From the NCBI GenBank assembly GCA_963743325.1, contig CAVUOZ010000013.1:166146-230145 (forward strand): 64,000 nucleotides of DNA. The letters run 5' to 3'. A program made the translations under genes and the position numbers. The notes below the pieces were generated by a model. The model was not told the DNA's origin. It worked only from the letters and a program-made list of their open reading frames with translations, and did no database searches. Source of the DNA: DATFVA01 sp963743325 (lineage in GTDB: Bacteria; Bacteroidota; Ignavibacteria; Ignavibacteriales; Ignavibacteriaceae). Below, piece by piece: positions 1-10,446 of the stretch (positions are counted from its first letter, which is position 1; each line of letters begins with the position of its first letter).

Positions 1-1632
1 ATTTATTTCATAACCCCAGTTATCCCTAAGCTGCATATTAAATCCCAGAAGACCAAAGTAATCGGTGAAGTTATCAGCTTTTTCATAATTAAAAGAAGGA
101 CCGCCGTAAAGTATAATCTGACTGATGTAACCTGTTTCAAAATTCCATAATGGACCTGCTATTGACGTCAACTCGCCGGTTCCCATCCAGGGAACATAAC
201 CAACTTCACTTATATCAAAATTATTTCCTATATATCTGCCCCGTGCAAAAGTTATCATATTATCAGTAAGTCTTGTAAACCCTGCCGAAACTGCATAATC
301 ACCGGTTGAGTTTTTAATCGATCTTGCGAGCTGATATGCTAACTGCCAGTCAGATGCGCGGAGTGCCCCATCTATATCGATTACCCCGTAGGTACTATCC
401 TTAGTTTGTTTACCGACAAACAGAATTCCTGCCTGTGAATTGCCGAATAGCTGTTTTTTTAATCTTACTGAACCAAAATAAGCCTGCGGTTCTGTATAAT
501 TTACACCATCATCTGTGTAATTTTTTTCACCTGTCATAGCCAGGAAACCGCCATATTCCCAGTCATCAATCCTTCCAAATGCTTTAGTACCTGCATATAA
601 AGGAACTTCAGAACCATCCGGAAGTAGTTTCCCTATTCTGCGTGAATAAAACAATTCAAGAGGCGAATAAAATCCCGTACTGGTCTGCTTTCCCGAAGCC
701 ATAAATATTTCATTCCCTTCTGTAAAGAAGGGTCTCCTTTCAGAAAAGTACGATTCATATCTCGATATATTAAAAGAGAATGGATCTGCTTCTATCTGAG
801 CAAAATCGGGATTCGCAGTTAATTGAAATTTCAATTTCGGTGAGGGATTATAAAGAAGATCCAGTCCGAGTTTTCCTTCTACATCATATTTGTTATCATC
901 TGTTAACGTAGCCTTGGAAATGCCAACGGGATAGACTTCGAGATTCACTCCCTTAACTGAAGGTCTGAAGTTTTCAAAGACCAGTTTTCCGAATTTAGAA
1001 ATCCTTTGTCCTTCACTTTGTTCATAGTTACACCAGTATAAATCCTCTGCCTGTTTTGGAATCCATCTGTCAAAATCCAACCCCCATTCATTTGCTTTAT
1101 CATCATACTGAAAGGATTTATATGGAATTTTCATCTCAACAACATATCCCCAATCATAAAGTTTTGAATCTGCAAACCAGATACCGTCCCAGCTGTAATC
1201 CCGGTTTCTTGCATCATCAAGAAGTCTGCAGTCAGCCTGTACTCCTGACGCGGAGACAGCAAACTTATAGGCTGTTTTCTCATCATTAAATGAATCCAGC
1301 ATTATTGAAACCACATCTCCGTCAAAATTATCAATAGAACCCGTACCAGCCTGAATATCATTTTTATTATCATAGCAGACCATAAGGCAATAAAGAGCAT
1401 CCTTTGTCGTCAATACTTTTGCAATTGTTTTACGTGAGGGATTTTTACCGTAATAAGGTTGAAGCTGGAAAAAATCACTTACTGAATCCACCTTGTTCCA
1501 TTCAGGATCAATCACCCCGTCAATTATTATCCCGTTATCAACTTCCTTCAACAATATTACCTTATTCTGGTTTTTGCTCGAGGAAGCAAACAGGATAGTT
1601 GAACAGAATATCAGCAGTAGAAATTTTTTCAT
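1..1632 (-). CDS. DUF5916/CBM9-like surface protein (C-terminus outside window)
   Basis: A minus-strand reading frame runs without a stop from an ATG at 1632 to the window edge, giving 544 residues and no C-terminus. It opens with a signal peptide (MKKFLLLIFCSTILFA). A carbohydrate-binding module 9-like stretch follows (IDGVIDPEWNKVDSVSDF near residues 36-53, then DGDVVSIMLDSFND). Next comes a long region with the DUF5916 hallmark PDFAQIEADPFSFN and ERRPFFTEG near residue 300, where strands of an outer-membrane barrel would begin. Members of this family are exported, barrel-like proteins of unknown substrate in Bacteroidota and relatives; some are annotated as carbohydrate-binding. A GGA motif lies 5 bases before the ATG. 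The family call is by recognition of these motifs; function is unknown. Confidence 0.8.
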   Translation of the reverse strand, partial: MKKFLLLIFCSTILFASSSKNQNKVILLKEVDNGIIIDGVIDPEWNKVDSVSDFFQLQPYYGKNPSRKTIAKVLTTKDALYCLMVCYDNKNDIQAGTGSIDNFDGDVVSIMLDSFNDEKTAYKFAVSASGVQADCRLLDDARNRDYSWDGIWFADSKLYDWGYVVEMKIPYKSFQYDDKANEWGLDFDRWIPKQAEDLYWCNYEQSEGQRISKFGKLVFENFRPSVKGVNLEVYPVGISKATLTDDNKYDVEGKLGLDLLYNPSPKLKFQLTANPDFAQIEADPFSFNISRYESYFSERRPFFTEGNEIFMASGKQTSTGFYSPLELFYSRRIGKLLPDGSEVPLYAGTKAFGRIDDWEYGGFLAMTGEKNYTDDGVNYTEPQAYFGSVRLKKQLFGNSQAGILFVGKQTKDSTYGVIDIDGALRASDWQLAYQLARSIKNSTGDYAVSAGFTRLTDNMITFARGRYIGNNFDISEVGYVPWMGTGELTSIAGPLWNFETGYISQIILYGGPSFNYEKADNFTDYFGLLGFNMQLRDNWGYEIN

Positions 1633-2359
1633 TTTCCATCGCCCATATGAATAAATTCCTTTTACCCTTTTAGACTGCCAATAAATACTTTTGTTACTTA
1701 AAAGCGTTGAACTTTATATGAATGGATTTAAATGATTATAAATGGCCGGGAATCATCCGAAAAATGGTGATGAATTTTTCCATAATAATCAGAAACCGCG
1801 ACAGACATAAAAATAGTAATATTTAACTGTTTTATCGAGATCATATTGGGATCAGTCAAAAAACAATTTCTTTTGTCACGCCGAACATTTTGACAATGTC
1901 AAGCAGTTTTTAACAGAGCCTTCTTATTTTTCACTGTGTTTATCCGCACCTGCTTGTCGGCAGACAGGTTATCTTTACCTGCCTGTCGACAGACAGGTCA
2001 TCCGTGTTACATTGATTTTGATGTTTATATTAACTAATATTTATCAAAATAATTGCGGGACTTTAGTACAGGCGGCATCCTGAATATATTTGAGCGGGGA
2101 ATATTTGTTCCGGATCTTTATTCGAACATGCAGAATATTTATTCTCTCTCCGGATGGAAAGATGAGGCAGGATTGTCTATATCTGCTTTGGATCTTTCAA
2201 AATGAAATCCCCCATATCTATGAATTCCTAATTGTTGATCCTGCCAGAACGGAAATTTTTAATTATCAATTTTTCATTGTTAATTGCTTTCCTACCGGTT
2301 TTACTTAGTGCGGGGATTTTACAATCTCTTTCCCAGGTTTAATTTATTAAGAGGAATTT
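1633..2359. other. Long intergenic region, no credible gene
   Basis: About 730 bases between a minus-strand and a plus-strand surface-protein gene, so it should hold divergent promoters. The only notable content is a pair of 22-bp palindromic repeats near 1948-1998. A 72-codon open frame at 2090-2308 has no ribosome binding site and no protein-like composition, so it is not called. Confidence 0.6.
1948..1998. repeat. Two copies of ACCTGC...CAGGT palindrome
   Basis: Two 22-bp near-palindromes, 1948-1969 and 1977-1998, stand 29 bp apart. They differ from each other at two positions. Each begins ACCTGC and ends GACAGGT with a GTCGAC- or GTCGGC-type centre. They belong to the same family as the palindromes at 38301, 50451, 55635, 59638 and 62172. 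Confidence 0.75.
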
Positions 2360-4078
2360 ATGATTTTGAAAAATCATTTGTTATTTCTATTAGCTGTAAT
2401 ATCCTTACCCACAACAGCACAGATAAATATTTTAAGTAATTACTTGAATAACCCGAATTATACGGTTTCTGTATCTAATGATAGTGTGGTTAATATTTAT
2501 GATAATTATAATAATCATCAATGGGAGAAAAACTTATCTGTTTACCCTGAAAGTGAAAATTCCTCAGAAGCAAATCTTATTATTGAATTAGACACTATAA
2601 ACTTTGATGCCTATGATAACTATTATAATCAATGGGGATATATCCCGGCAGTAAATACTTTGGGTGTAAATTACATTGCAGTCGATGCTGATAAAAATGG
2701 TAAAAATGAAATTTATGGTTATGGAATTCAATATATCCAGACACATTTTATCTTTCAGCCAAGGATTTACAATCAGGTTATTGACTCATTGTTTACTCAA
2801 GTATATTCATTCCCCGACTCAGGCGGACAATTCTTTGATCTTGGGGATATTACCGGCGATGGGTTGTTGGATTTAATCTCTGCTAGTTTTACTGGTCTTA
2901 AATTTTATAAACAAAACACATCAACTGATTTAATAAACACTTTCAATTTCACTTATAATCCATTTCCACCCGTTTATCAGTTTAATGATGTTACTTTTTA
3001 CGATATTGATGGTGATGGAAACCAGGAAATAATTTATTATCTGTTTGCCGGTGAAGGGGATAGCCTGTGGGCATACAGCAATCACGTTGCAAAGTACAAT
3101 CCTCAGATAAACAATTACGAGATGATTTATTATAACAGGCCGCAGCCTGAATATTTTACATCAGGCATATCAACAGGTGATTTTGATCAGGATGGTAAAG
3201 GGAATTTTGCAACCGGCAGTATCGGCGGCAAATTCTATGTATATGAATATGTTCAGGGAACACAATATATTATTGAATTTACAAAAGAGCTTGAAACATA
3301 TAATGCTTTCCTTACAATTATGACCGATGATATGGATGGAAACGGTAAACCTGAAATATGGATAGGTGGAGATTTTGGCAGCAGTATTTATGGAGGTGTT
3401 ACAAGATTGTTTGCTTTTGAAGCCTCTTCTCCCGGTAACTATGAACAGGTTTACCAGATAGATATAAGAGGTTTGTTCTCGATGATTTATGGGAAACTCC
3501 GCTATACTGATCTTAACGGGGACGGGGAAAAAGAATTGTTCCTGACCAATGCTAATTTGGCTTTTGGATTTAAGTATGACGGAAATGGAAATTATTATAT
3601 GGATTTTGTAAAAGAAATGCCGGTGCTTGATCCCATCTATGTTTATCAATCGTTGGACAGAGTTGATATTGCTGATATTGATGGTGATGGAAAAGCCGAG
3701 ATTATTCCTGAATACACGATATACAAGGGTTGGGATGGTTCCCTGGAATTAAGGTCTGTATTCCTCAAGCGGGATAACTTAACCGGTATTAAAGAAAAAA
3801 ATACTTTTTATCCAGCTGAATATAATTTAATGCAAAATTATCCAAACCCGTTTAATCCATCTACTTCAATTACATATAGTCTAGAAAAACCAGGCTATGT
3901 AAACCTAAAGATATTCAATATCCCTGGACAAGAAATAGCAGAACTAGTAAATGGATTTCAACAAGAAGGTTATCATTCAGTGAATTTCAATGCAATCGAT
4001 TTGCCATCTGGGATATATATATATAAAATCAATGCAAATAAGTTCACCGATATTAAGAAAATGCAACTAATCAAATAG
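2360..4078 (+). CDS. T9SS cargo protein with FG-GAP/VCBS-type calcium loops
   Basis: A 572-residue exported protein. It has a signal peptide (residues 1-21, ending TTAQ) and repeated acidic loops of the DxDxDG type: DIDGDGNQE, DFDQDGKGN, DMDGNGKPE, DLNGDGEKE and DIDGDGKAE. These loops are typical of FG-GAP/VCBS propeller blades that bind calcium. From about residue 490 the NYPNPFNPSTSITYSL motif starts a type A T9SS sorting domain, ending SGIYIYKIN...KKMQLIK. The protein should cross the outer membrane through T9SS and be attached to the cell surface or released. AGAGGAA, 5 bases before the ATG, supports the start. The ligand is not evident. Confidence 0.85.
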   Translation: MILKNHLLFLLAVISLPTTAQINILSNYLNNPNYTVSVSNDSVVNIYDNYNNHQWEKNLSVYPESENSSEANLIIELDTINFDAYDNYYNQWGYIPAVNTLGVNYIAVDADKNGKNEIYGYGIQYIQTHFIFQPRIYNQVIDSLFTQVYSFPDSGGQFFDLGDITGDGLLDLISASFTGLKFYKQNTSTDLINTFNFTYNPFPPVYQFNDVTFYDIDGDGNQEIIYYLFAGEGDSLWAYSNHVAKYNPQINNYEMIYYNRPQPEYFTSGISTGDFDQDGKGNFATGSIGGKFYVYEYVQGTQYIIEFTKELETYNAFLTIMTDDMDGNGKPEIWIGGDFGSSIYGGVTRLFAFEASSPGNYEQVYQIDIRGLFSMIYGKLRYTDLNGDGEKELFLTNANLAFGFKYDGNGNYYMDFVKEMPVLDPIYVYQSLDRVDIADIDGDGKAEIIPEYTIYKGWDGSLELRSVFLKRDNLTGIKEKNTFYPAEYNLMQNYPNPFNPSTSITYSLEKPGYVNLKIFNIPGQEIAELVNGFQQEGYHSVNFNAIDLPSGIYIYKINANKFTDIKKMQLIK

Positions 4079-4389
4079 TATAAAATGATACCAAAGATAA
4101 AATAAAGATTAAAGGTCGGCCAGTATAAAACAATAAACTGGCTGACTACAATTTTCGATTAAGTGTGACTAACTAAAAATTATTCATGTCTGCGATTTTT
4201 GAACTGTGGCAGTTATGAAAAGGTCCATTTATTTTTTTAATTGGATTGTTTTGTACTCCTATAATTGGTCAATACAATGATTATGAATGGAAGCTCGTAC
4301 TATTATGAACCAATATAAACAGGCATTTCGTTATAAATTGCATATCAGCGATACAAATTCTAAATTTTTTAGATTAAATAACACTTAAT
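4079..4389. other. Gene remnant region with decayed signal peptide
   Basis: No intact gene. An ATG at 4215 begins MKRSIYFF. A one-base change of frame then gives LIGLFCTPIIGQYNDYEWKL, so the two frames together resemble a signal peptide followed by a mature start, and both soon run into stops. This looks like the 5' remains of another secreted-protein gene. The reading depends on joining frames and is tentative. Confidence 0.35.
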
Positions 4390-5048
4390 ATGAAATATCT
4401 TATCTATATAATTGTTCTTTATTCATTTCAAATTAGCGCACAAGACTCTATTAATGCTAAACCATTATCGTACTTTAATTATAACCTTTCAGTTGGGCTG
4501 ACATCAAATACGTTTGATGAAATTGGCTCTTCAATTATCATTAGTGTTAAAAGTACTTAAGTTTGCATATTGATGTTGGCTTTTCTGTTGGATTTTCAAC
4601 TCTGTATGATAATAATTCTTATGAAAGAAAAAGCTATTATTATTCAAGTTACTTCAACCAGTTTTTCATTAAACATACAGTAATTGAAAGAGTTGAGTAT
4701 AAAATAATTCCTGTTAACATAATTGTTGATTATTTATTTTTTCCTGGGAAAGTTTCACCTTTTCTGACTGCTATGTTCGGTTTTAATATTTCGGGGGCTT
4801 TTGAAGAAGGAAAAAATTTTGAAAAAGGAGGTTATCAGAATATTGAGGACATACCAACAGAGTACAAAAAAAATCCTTCGACATTAGATGATGGGTCATC
4901 AATTACTGCAGGTATTGGTTTCGGCTTTAAATACATAATTTCGAAAAATATAAATGTAAACTTTACCTATACATATCATTACAATAAAGCAATTATAAAT
5001 AACCATCAGATTTCGTTTGGCGTAACTTTTGTCGCTTTGAGGCATTGA
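4390..5048 (+). pseudogene. Frameshifted outer-membrane beta-barrel protein gene
   Basis: An ATG at 4390 opens a frame with a clear signal peptide (MKYLIYIIVLYSFQISAQ) and barrel-like sequence, NYNLSVGLTSNTFDEIGSS. It stops at 4558-4560. The next frame continues without a gap as KYLSLHIDVGFSVGFSTLY and runs to 5048 with alternating aromatic/glycine strands and a typical barrel end (ISFGVTFVALRH). Adding one A to the AAAA run at 4549-4552 joins the two parts into one protein of about 220 residues. Either the gene has lost one base in a homopolymer or the assembly has an error there. The only start in the second part is a TTG at 4563 with no ribosome binding site, so separate translation is unlikely. 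Probable role: small outer-membrane protein of unknown function. Confidence 0.65.
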
Positions 5049-7148
5049 ATGAATATTTTAAGTCATAATCTCAATTTACTTTTCATCATTTTACTTTTAG
5101 GAAATACCGGTAGAATAACTTTTGCCCAATGGATTTCTACAGGAGGCCCTTGCGGTGGCCAAATAAATGCTCTACTGAAAGATTCTGATAAAATCTATGC
5201 TGGGGGTCTTGGCGGAGGAGTTTTCGTCTCAGATAATGATGGTACTTCCTGGTACCAGTCCAGTAATGGATTAACACACGGATATATTAACACCATTGCA
5301 AAAAATAATAACAGAATTTTTGCCGGCACATATTATGGGATTTACGTTTCATCAGACTTTGGCAGCAACTGGAATGAAAGCGGTCTGACTGATGAAATAG
5401 TGATGTCAATAGCTCCTTCCGGGAATAATATTTATGCAGGGACATTTGGGCACGGGGTATACTTATCCACCGATGACGGAAATCATTGGGAATCACGAAG
5501 TAATGGATTGGCCAATCAGGTGATAGCTTCGATTGTTGAGGATTCAATCTACCTGTATGCCGGCGTTACCGGAGACGGGGTCTATAGATCATCAAATAGT
5601 GGTATGAATTGGGAACAGATTAACTCCGGGTTGACAAATCTTTATGTCCATTCTTTAGTGATAAGAGAAAATAAAATTATTGCTGGCACTGAGAATGGTA
5701 TATTCATTTCCACAGATAAAGGTAATATCTGGTATTCTTCCGATTCTAGTTTAACCGGTTTATACATCTCGGTACTAACGAATTTTAACAATAGGATATT
5801 AGCTGGTTCACTTGCGGGGGGTATTTACATTTCACAGGATGAGGGAAATTCATGGGAACTTGCAAATGATGGAGCAAAGTATCCCTACCTGTCGGCAATT
5901 ATTGTAAATAGTGAGGATATAATAACCGGATCGCAATTTGGTATATGTATTTCAACTGATACAGGTATAAACTGGATACTGTCTAATAATGGATTAAATA
6001 ATTCGGCATCATATAGTACCATATCAAGATCGAACAGAATTTTTTCGGCTACATCCAATGGTGGTTTTCAGACTGAATCAACAAATTTTAATTGGTCTCA
6101 AATGGGAAATGGTTTGCCGGAATTCACCGGCGTTGAAAAACTGTTTACATATGGAGGCAGTCTTTTCGCTATTTGCTGGGGCGAAATATATCTATCAAAT
6201 GATGATGGGTATTCGTGGATTATGATATATCCTCCAAATTATCCGCCTGCAAATTCAGTATATGTAACTAATGAGATAATTTATGTTGGCTCTGCAGCAG
6301 GCGTATATTATTCTGAAGACGGAGGAACAATCTGGAAACTGCAGGATAACGGGATTCCAAAAAATGTTTCAATTTTTACGTTTGGCGGAAGGTTGAATAG
6401 AGTATTTGCCGGTTCCAGGGATGGAGTCTATATATCCACCAATGGGGGATTAAGTTGGATAGCAGATAGTAGCAGTATGATTGGGAGCGTAATCACATTT
6501 GCATTTTATGATACCCTGGTTTTTGCCGGAACAACTATGGTGTATGGCAAATCCCCAGGGGTATATGTTACCGAGGATTATGGCCATAGCTGGGCGAAAA
6601 TAACAGATGGATTGACAAATTTTTTTAGCATTCAAAAAATTAATGTGTTTAATGATATGATTTTTGCGGGTACTGTAGCATCCACAGATTTGGGGGGTGG
6701 AATTTACAAGGCAAATGTAGGAGAATACAGTTGGATTAAAATCAATGATGGTCTTCGGAATATAGTTATAAATGATATTGCTTTTTCAAATGATAGAATT
6801 TTTGTTTCAACTTTAGGAAACGGAGTATGGTATCGCGAAATCTCTGATCTTACTGATGTTAACTTTGGTAATAGTCAGAGAGAAAATGGCTTTATACTCG
6901 AACAAAACTATCCCAATCCCTTCAACCCGACAACAACCATAAGTTATCATATCTCTCAGCCAGGATTAGTTAATTTAAAGATTTACGATATGCTTGGCAG
7001 AGAAGTAACAGTACTCGTAGATGCCGAGAAACCTGCGGGACGTTACTCAATTGAGTTTGATGGATCAAAGCTGGCAAGCGGCATTTATATATACCAGCTT
7101 CGGGTCAACGATTATTTGACCTCAAAGAAAATGCTGCTTTTGAAATAA
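5049..7148 (+). CDS. T9SS cargo protein, BNR/sortilin-type beta-propeller
   Basis: A 699-residue exported protein that starts directly after the TGA of the upstream gene. It has a signal peptide (to about residue 27, TFAQ), then a dozen or so short repeats of the form GVYxSxDxGxxW, for example VFVSDNDGTSW, IYVSSDFGSNW, VYLSTDDGNHW and IFISTDKGNIW. These Asp-box/BNR motifs build beta-propellers of the sortilin/Ycf48 kind. From about residue 618, NYPNPFNPTTTISY begins a type A T9SS sorting domain that ends KKMLLLK. No catalytic sialidase residues are recognisable, so this is most likely a binding or structural propeller on the cell surface. Its frame abuts the broken barrel gene, which suggests they were once one transcription unit. 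Confidence 0.85.
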   Translation: MNILSHNLNLLFIILLLGNTGRITFAQWISTGGPCGGQINALLKDSDKIYAGGLGGGVFVSDNDGTSWYQSSNGLTHGYINTIAKNNNRIFAGTYYGIYVSSDFGSNWNESGLTDEIVMSIAPSGNNIYAGTFGHGVYLSTDDGNHWESRSNGLANQVIASIVEDSIYLYAGVTGDGVYRSSNSGMNWEQINSGLTNLYVHSLVIRENKIIAGTENGIFISTDKGNIWYSSDSSLTGLYISVLTNFNNRILAGSLAGGIYISQDEGNSWELANDGAKYPYLSAIIVNSEDIITGSQFGICISTDTGINWILSNNGLNNSASYSTISRSNRIFSATSNGGFQTESTNFNWSQMGNGLPEFTGVEKLFTYGGSLFAICWGEIYLSNDDGYSWIMIYPPNYPPANSVYVTNEIIYVGSAAGVYYSEDGGTIWKLQDNGIPKNVSIFTFGGRLNRVFAGSRDGVYISTNGGLSWIADSSSMIGSVITFAFYDTLVFAGTTMVYGKSPGVYVTEDYGHSWAKITDGLTNFFSIQKINVFNDMIFAGTVASTDLGGGIYKANVGEYSWIKINDGLRNIVINDIAFSNDRIFVSTLGNGVWYREISDLTDVNFGNSQRENGFILEQNYPNPFNPTTTISYHISQPGLVNLKIYDMLGREVTVLVDAEKPAGRYSIEFDGSKLASGIYIYQLRVNDYLTSKKMLLLK

Positions 7149-7164
7149 AATCAGTTTTCCTTTC

Positions 7165-7191
7165 AGGGGTAAACCGGTGGGGCTTGCCCCT
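7165..7191. terminator. Possible hairpin between convergent genes
   Basis: AGGGG is answered by CCCCT, with an inner perfect GGGGC-TT-GCCCC stem at 7179-7190. It sits between the ends of two convergent genes. There is no long T-run, so termination is plausible but not shown. Confidence 0.35.
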
Positions 7192-7212
7192 TAATAGCAA
7201 TCCGGATCTGAC

Positions 7213-10200
7213 TTATCTGAAATATACCTTTATCGTTATCACAGAATTCCCGGGTGTATTTATTTTTAATGTCTTCCCGGAAAATTTTAACAGTTCTCCA
7301 TCTTCTTCCATAAAATTGGATTTTACTACTTTCTTCGGAATCGCGGGAAATTCGATTTCAGATTCGGTATCTTTTCCTTCACTTTCATACCATTGGAAAA
7401 TATAGGCGTCTTCATCTTCAGCCTTTTTAAAAGTAGTTAAAACAAGATTCGGAGCATCTATTTTAACGAATGAGTACTCGCCGGGAAGAGATCCTTTATG
7501 AACATCCGTAAAAAATGGGATAAGTCTGTAATTAAAATTATAACCCTTATTTACCGTATTTGCTTCCTCCCAGTTCCCCTTATGAGGATAAAGTGAATAT
7601 TCGATCTGATGCTCACCCCTGTCTGCAATAGGATCAGGCCATTTAGGCGAACGCAGTAATGATAACCTCATTACATTGTCTTTTACATCATAACCATATT
7701 TTGAATTATTAAGAAGGCTCACTCCATAGCTGTTGTCTGAAACATCGGCCCACCTGATTGCAGATACTTCATACCTCGCCTTATTCCAGGAAGTATTCCT
7801 TTGAGTAGAACGTTTTATTGTTCCATAAGGAATTTCATATGTTGCTTCCGTATCCCGGACTGCTAATGGAAATTCCACCTTAAGCATTGTTTTGTCTTCC
7901 CACCAGTCAACATCTGTAAGGAAATCAATTCTATCTATACCTTTATATAAGATTATATCCTGCCTGAAGAATGAAGATGGAAAATTCGGAGTCGGAAAAT
8001 CCTTAACAACTCCGGGTTTCAGGTAATCGTGATATACGCTCAGCACGGTTCGCACAGGACCATTTTCTTTCAACTCAATCTTTTTGAAGTTCATCGGGAA
8101 TTCTACTCCTGTCCATCCTATATTCCATGCATCCCAGGCTGTCGGTATATCTTCAAGAAGCTGAAGCCTGTTCCCTTCTCCCGCCAATATTTCTTTTCCG
8201 TTCTTTATATCGTAAATGCTTTTGATCCAGCCGCTGTAGGGATCAACTGTAATTTTGAAATATTCATTCTCAATTGAATTGCCTGAGAAAATACTGTTAT
8301 CAGACCCGGAGGGATTACTTTTTTCTTTTAAATAATACACTTTGTATCCGTAGGACGGAACATCATCTGCTATAAAAAGAATTATGTTTTTATAAGTATC
8401 ATCGTTAATTAATTGAGAAGGGATCTCTTTCCCGTCACTATTATAAACTGCATAATGAGTTAAATCTCCTTCAGGGAGCTCTAATCGGACAATATCCTTT
8501 CTATTCCAGGAAAGCGGATTAAATACAACAACCGGTTTTCCGTTCTTTGCAAAAGAAGTATTTATATTATCTGCAATATTTTTTAGTGCTTCATTACCTG
8601 TGTAATCTGCTATATCAAGTGAGTGTTTATAAGTTTTCATAGCATCAACGTAGATCTCTCTTATTCCTGAACCGGGAAGCAGATCATGAAACTGATTTAA
8701 CATCACTCCCTGCCATGCTTCCTCCAGGGCACCACTGCTGTATTTTCCATGGTACAACAAGTGAGAGAGAGAAGAGAACTTTTCAGCATTTGTCAATTTT
8801 ATTTCACTTAAGCGGTTAAACTTTTTCATATTTGACTGTGTTGTATAAGTACCCTGGTGATATTCAAGATAGAGCTCATCATCCCAGACAGGAACACCGG
8901 AAAGATCCTGACTTTTTAACCAGTTTAAATATTCCTTTGTGGTTCCATAAACAACATTCGGGTAAATATCGAGCTTTTTTAAGTGTTCAATTCTATCGAT
9001 CATCTCTATCGAAGGTCCGCCGCCATGGTCGCCAACCCCGAATAATACAAGCATATTTGTAAAACCGGTATTAGCTTCGAACTGCCGCAGCCAGTCGACA
9101 AGACCGTATGCCTGTGTTATAGTATTAACATAATCAAAAGGAAAATATGAAAGGATCTTCGAACCATCCGGAGATTCCCACCAGAATACTCTGTACGGAA
9201 AGACATTTGTTTCGTTCCAGCCAATCTTCTGTGTAATAAATGCATCGATACCGGAATTCTGATAGAACATCGGCATATTCCAGTTATAGCCGAATGAATC
9301 GGGATTCCAGCCTATATTTATATCGGCACCAAGTTTTTTCTTAAAATATTTTTTTGCATAAAGAATCTGGCGCATCCAGGAAGGGCCGTCAATTAAGTTG
9401 CAGTCAGGTTCAATCCACATACCGCCGATTGCTTCCCATCTTCCAGCATTTATTTTCACTTTTATTCCCCGGAAGACATCGGGATAATAATCCTCCATCC
9501 ATTTATAATACTGGGCCGCGCTTTGCGTATACGTAAAATCAGGTTTTGCATTCATCATATTAAAAACAGAGCTGAATGTATTTTTACAAACTTCTATTGT
9601 TTCCTTTTCCCTCCAGAGCCATGCTGCATCGATATGAGCATTGGAATCAAAGAAAAGAGTAAACTTTTTTGCAAATTCTTTTACAGGCTGCAGTTGTGAA
9701 CGAACCTTATCCATTGATGACTTAAACTTTTCAATATTTCCGTCAGCTAAAGCATCGACATCGACATCCGCTGCAAGCTTTTGAAGAAGTTCGTTAAGCT
9801 TTGTTTTTTCTTCTTTATTTAATTTTGATCTGTCTATCCCGGGGTCTGTTTTTACACGGGCGTTGGTTTGGTAAGTATCGAAGCTCAATAATTTTTGTCC
9901 TGCTTGCATACTCAAAGAGAAATCAAGGATAGACTGCCTTAAATCTTTTGTCCCTTCCATATCGATCCTTGCCCTCATAAGGCGCAGCGGACCCCCGGTA
10001 TTTATAACTTTAATTGCAATCAGAAATTTATCTCCAGGTTTGGCATTTTCTGTCAGGGTGAACTCGCCATCCCAGGGAAAATATCCTTTATTCTCTCCGT
10101 TCACATAGAAGTATCCATAATCATCAGCCGAAACAAGAAAAGTGATCTTTCCTTCAACCGGTTTACCGAGGATTGTTTCAGGAAGGATGATTTCCTTTCT

Positions 10201-10446
10201 CAGCCAGCAGGAGTCTTCATAATTTTTTTCGTCCACTCTGAGAATTCCCCAATTAGAATCGTTGAACTCAGCGGCGGTAGGGTCGCCTTCAACTTGTTTC
10301 GACAAATCAGGACTTATTCTCCAGTTTTTAAAACTATTCGCGGTGAGTGAATCAAGAGCATCTGATAATTTATCAACGTTTGTCTGTGCAAAATTCATAG
10401 GCATCCATAAAATGATTGATAGAAAAATGGTAACTATATTTTTCAT
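7213..10446 (-). CDS. GH38 alpha-mannosidase, secreted
   Basis: A 1077-residue glycoside hydrolase family 38 enzyme, which would release alpha-linked mannose from glycans or oligosaccharides. It has a signal peptide (MKNIVTIFLSIILWMPMNFAQ), then a jelly-roll domain around residues 40-165. The catalytic domain begins with NAHIDAAWLW near residue 267, whose His and Asp are zinc ligands in this family. The nucleophile Asp lies in WNPDSFGYNW near 382, and the fourth zinc ligand His is in NQFHDLLPGSG near 585. The C-terminal half has the expected beta-sandwich domains. Length and motif order match periplasmic bacterial GH38 enzymes. It lies a few kb from the sugar ABC transporter and a GH63-like glycosidase, so it probably supplies sugars for uptake. 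No T9SS domain is present. Confidence 0.92.
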   Translation of the reverse strand: MKNIVTIFLSIILWMPMNFAQTNVDKLSDALDSLTANSFKNWRISPDLSKQVEGDPTAAEFNDSNWGILRVDEKNYEDSCWLRKEIILPETILGKPVEGKITFLVSADDYGYFYVNGENKGYFPWDGEFTLTENAKPGDKFLIAIKVINTGGPLRLMRARIDMEGTKDLRQSILDFSLSMQAGQKLLSFDTYQTNARVKTDPGIDRSKLNKEEKTKLNELLQKLAADVDVDALADGNIEKFKSSMDKVRSQLQPVKEFAKKFTLFFDSNAHIDAAWLWREKETIEVCKNTFSSVFNMMNAKPDFTYTQSAAQYYKWMEDYYPDVFRGIKVKINAGRWEAIGGMWIEPDCNLIDGPSWMRQILYAKKYFKKKLGADINIGWNPDSFGYNWNMPMFYQNSGIDAFITQKIGWNETNVFPYRVFWWESPDGSKILSYFPFDYVNTITQAYGLVDWLRQFEANTGFTNMLVLFGVGDHGGGPSIEMIDRIEHLKKLDIYPNVVYGTTKEYLNWLKSQDLSGVPVWDDELYLEYHQGTYTTQSNMKKFNRLSEIKLTNAEKFSSLSHLLYHGKYSSGALEEAWQGVMLNQFHDLLPGSGIREIYVDAMKTYKHSLDIADYTGNEALKNIADNINTSFAKNGKPVVVFNPLSWNRKDIVRLELPEGDLTHYAVYNSDGKEIPSQLINDDTYKNIILFIADDVPSYGYKVYYLKEKSNPSGSDNSIFSGNSIENEYFKITVDPYSGWIKSIYDIKNGKEILAGEGNRLQLLEDIPTAWDAWNIGWTGVEFPMNFKKIELKENGPVRTVLSVYHDYLKPGVVKDFPTPNFPSSFFRQDIILYKGIDRIDFLTDVDWWEDKTMLKVEFPLAVRDTEATYEIPYGTIKRSTQRNTSWNKARYEVSAIRWADVSDNSYGVSLLNNSKYGYDVKDNVMRLSLLRSPKWPDPIADRGEHQIEYSLYPHKGNWEEANTVNKGYNFNYRLIPFFTDVHKGSLPGEYSFVKIDAPNLVLTTFKKAEDEDAYIFQWYESEGKDTESEIEFPAIPKKVVKSNFMEEDGELLKFSGKTLKINTPGNSVITIKVYFR

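Noticed and set aside
1948..1998. Two evenly spaced palindromes resembling the start of a CRISPR array
   Set aside because: Only two units, a spacer of 7 bases, and no cas genes in the window; they belong to the dispersed palindrome family.
2090..2308. 72-codon open frame in the first long gap
   Set aside because: No ribosome binding site and no sensible protein composition; it crosses AT-rich intergenic sequence.
3170..3649. 159-codon frame on the minus strand inside the FG-GAP protein gene
   Set aside because: It is antisense to a well-supported gene with signal peptide and sorting domain; the frame is a by-product of that gene's codon use.
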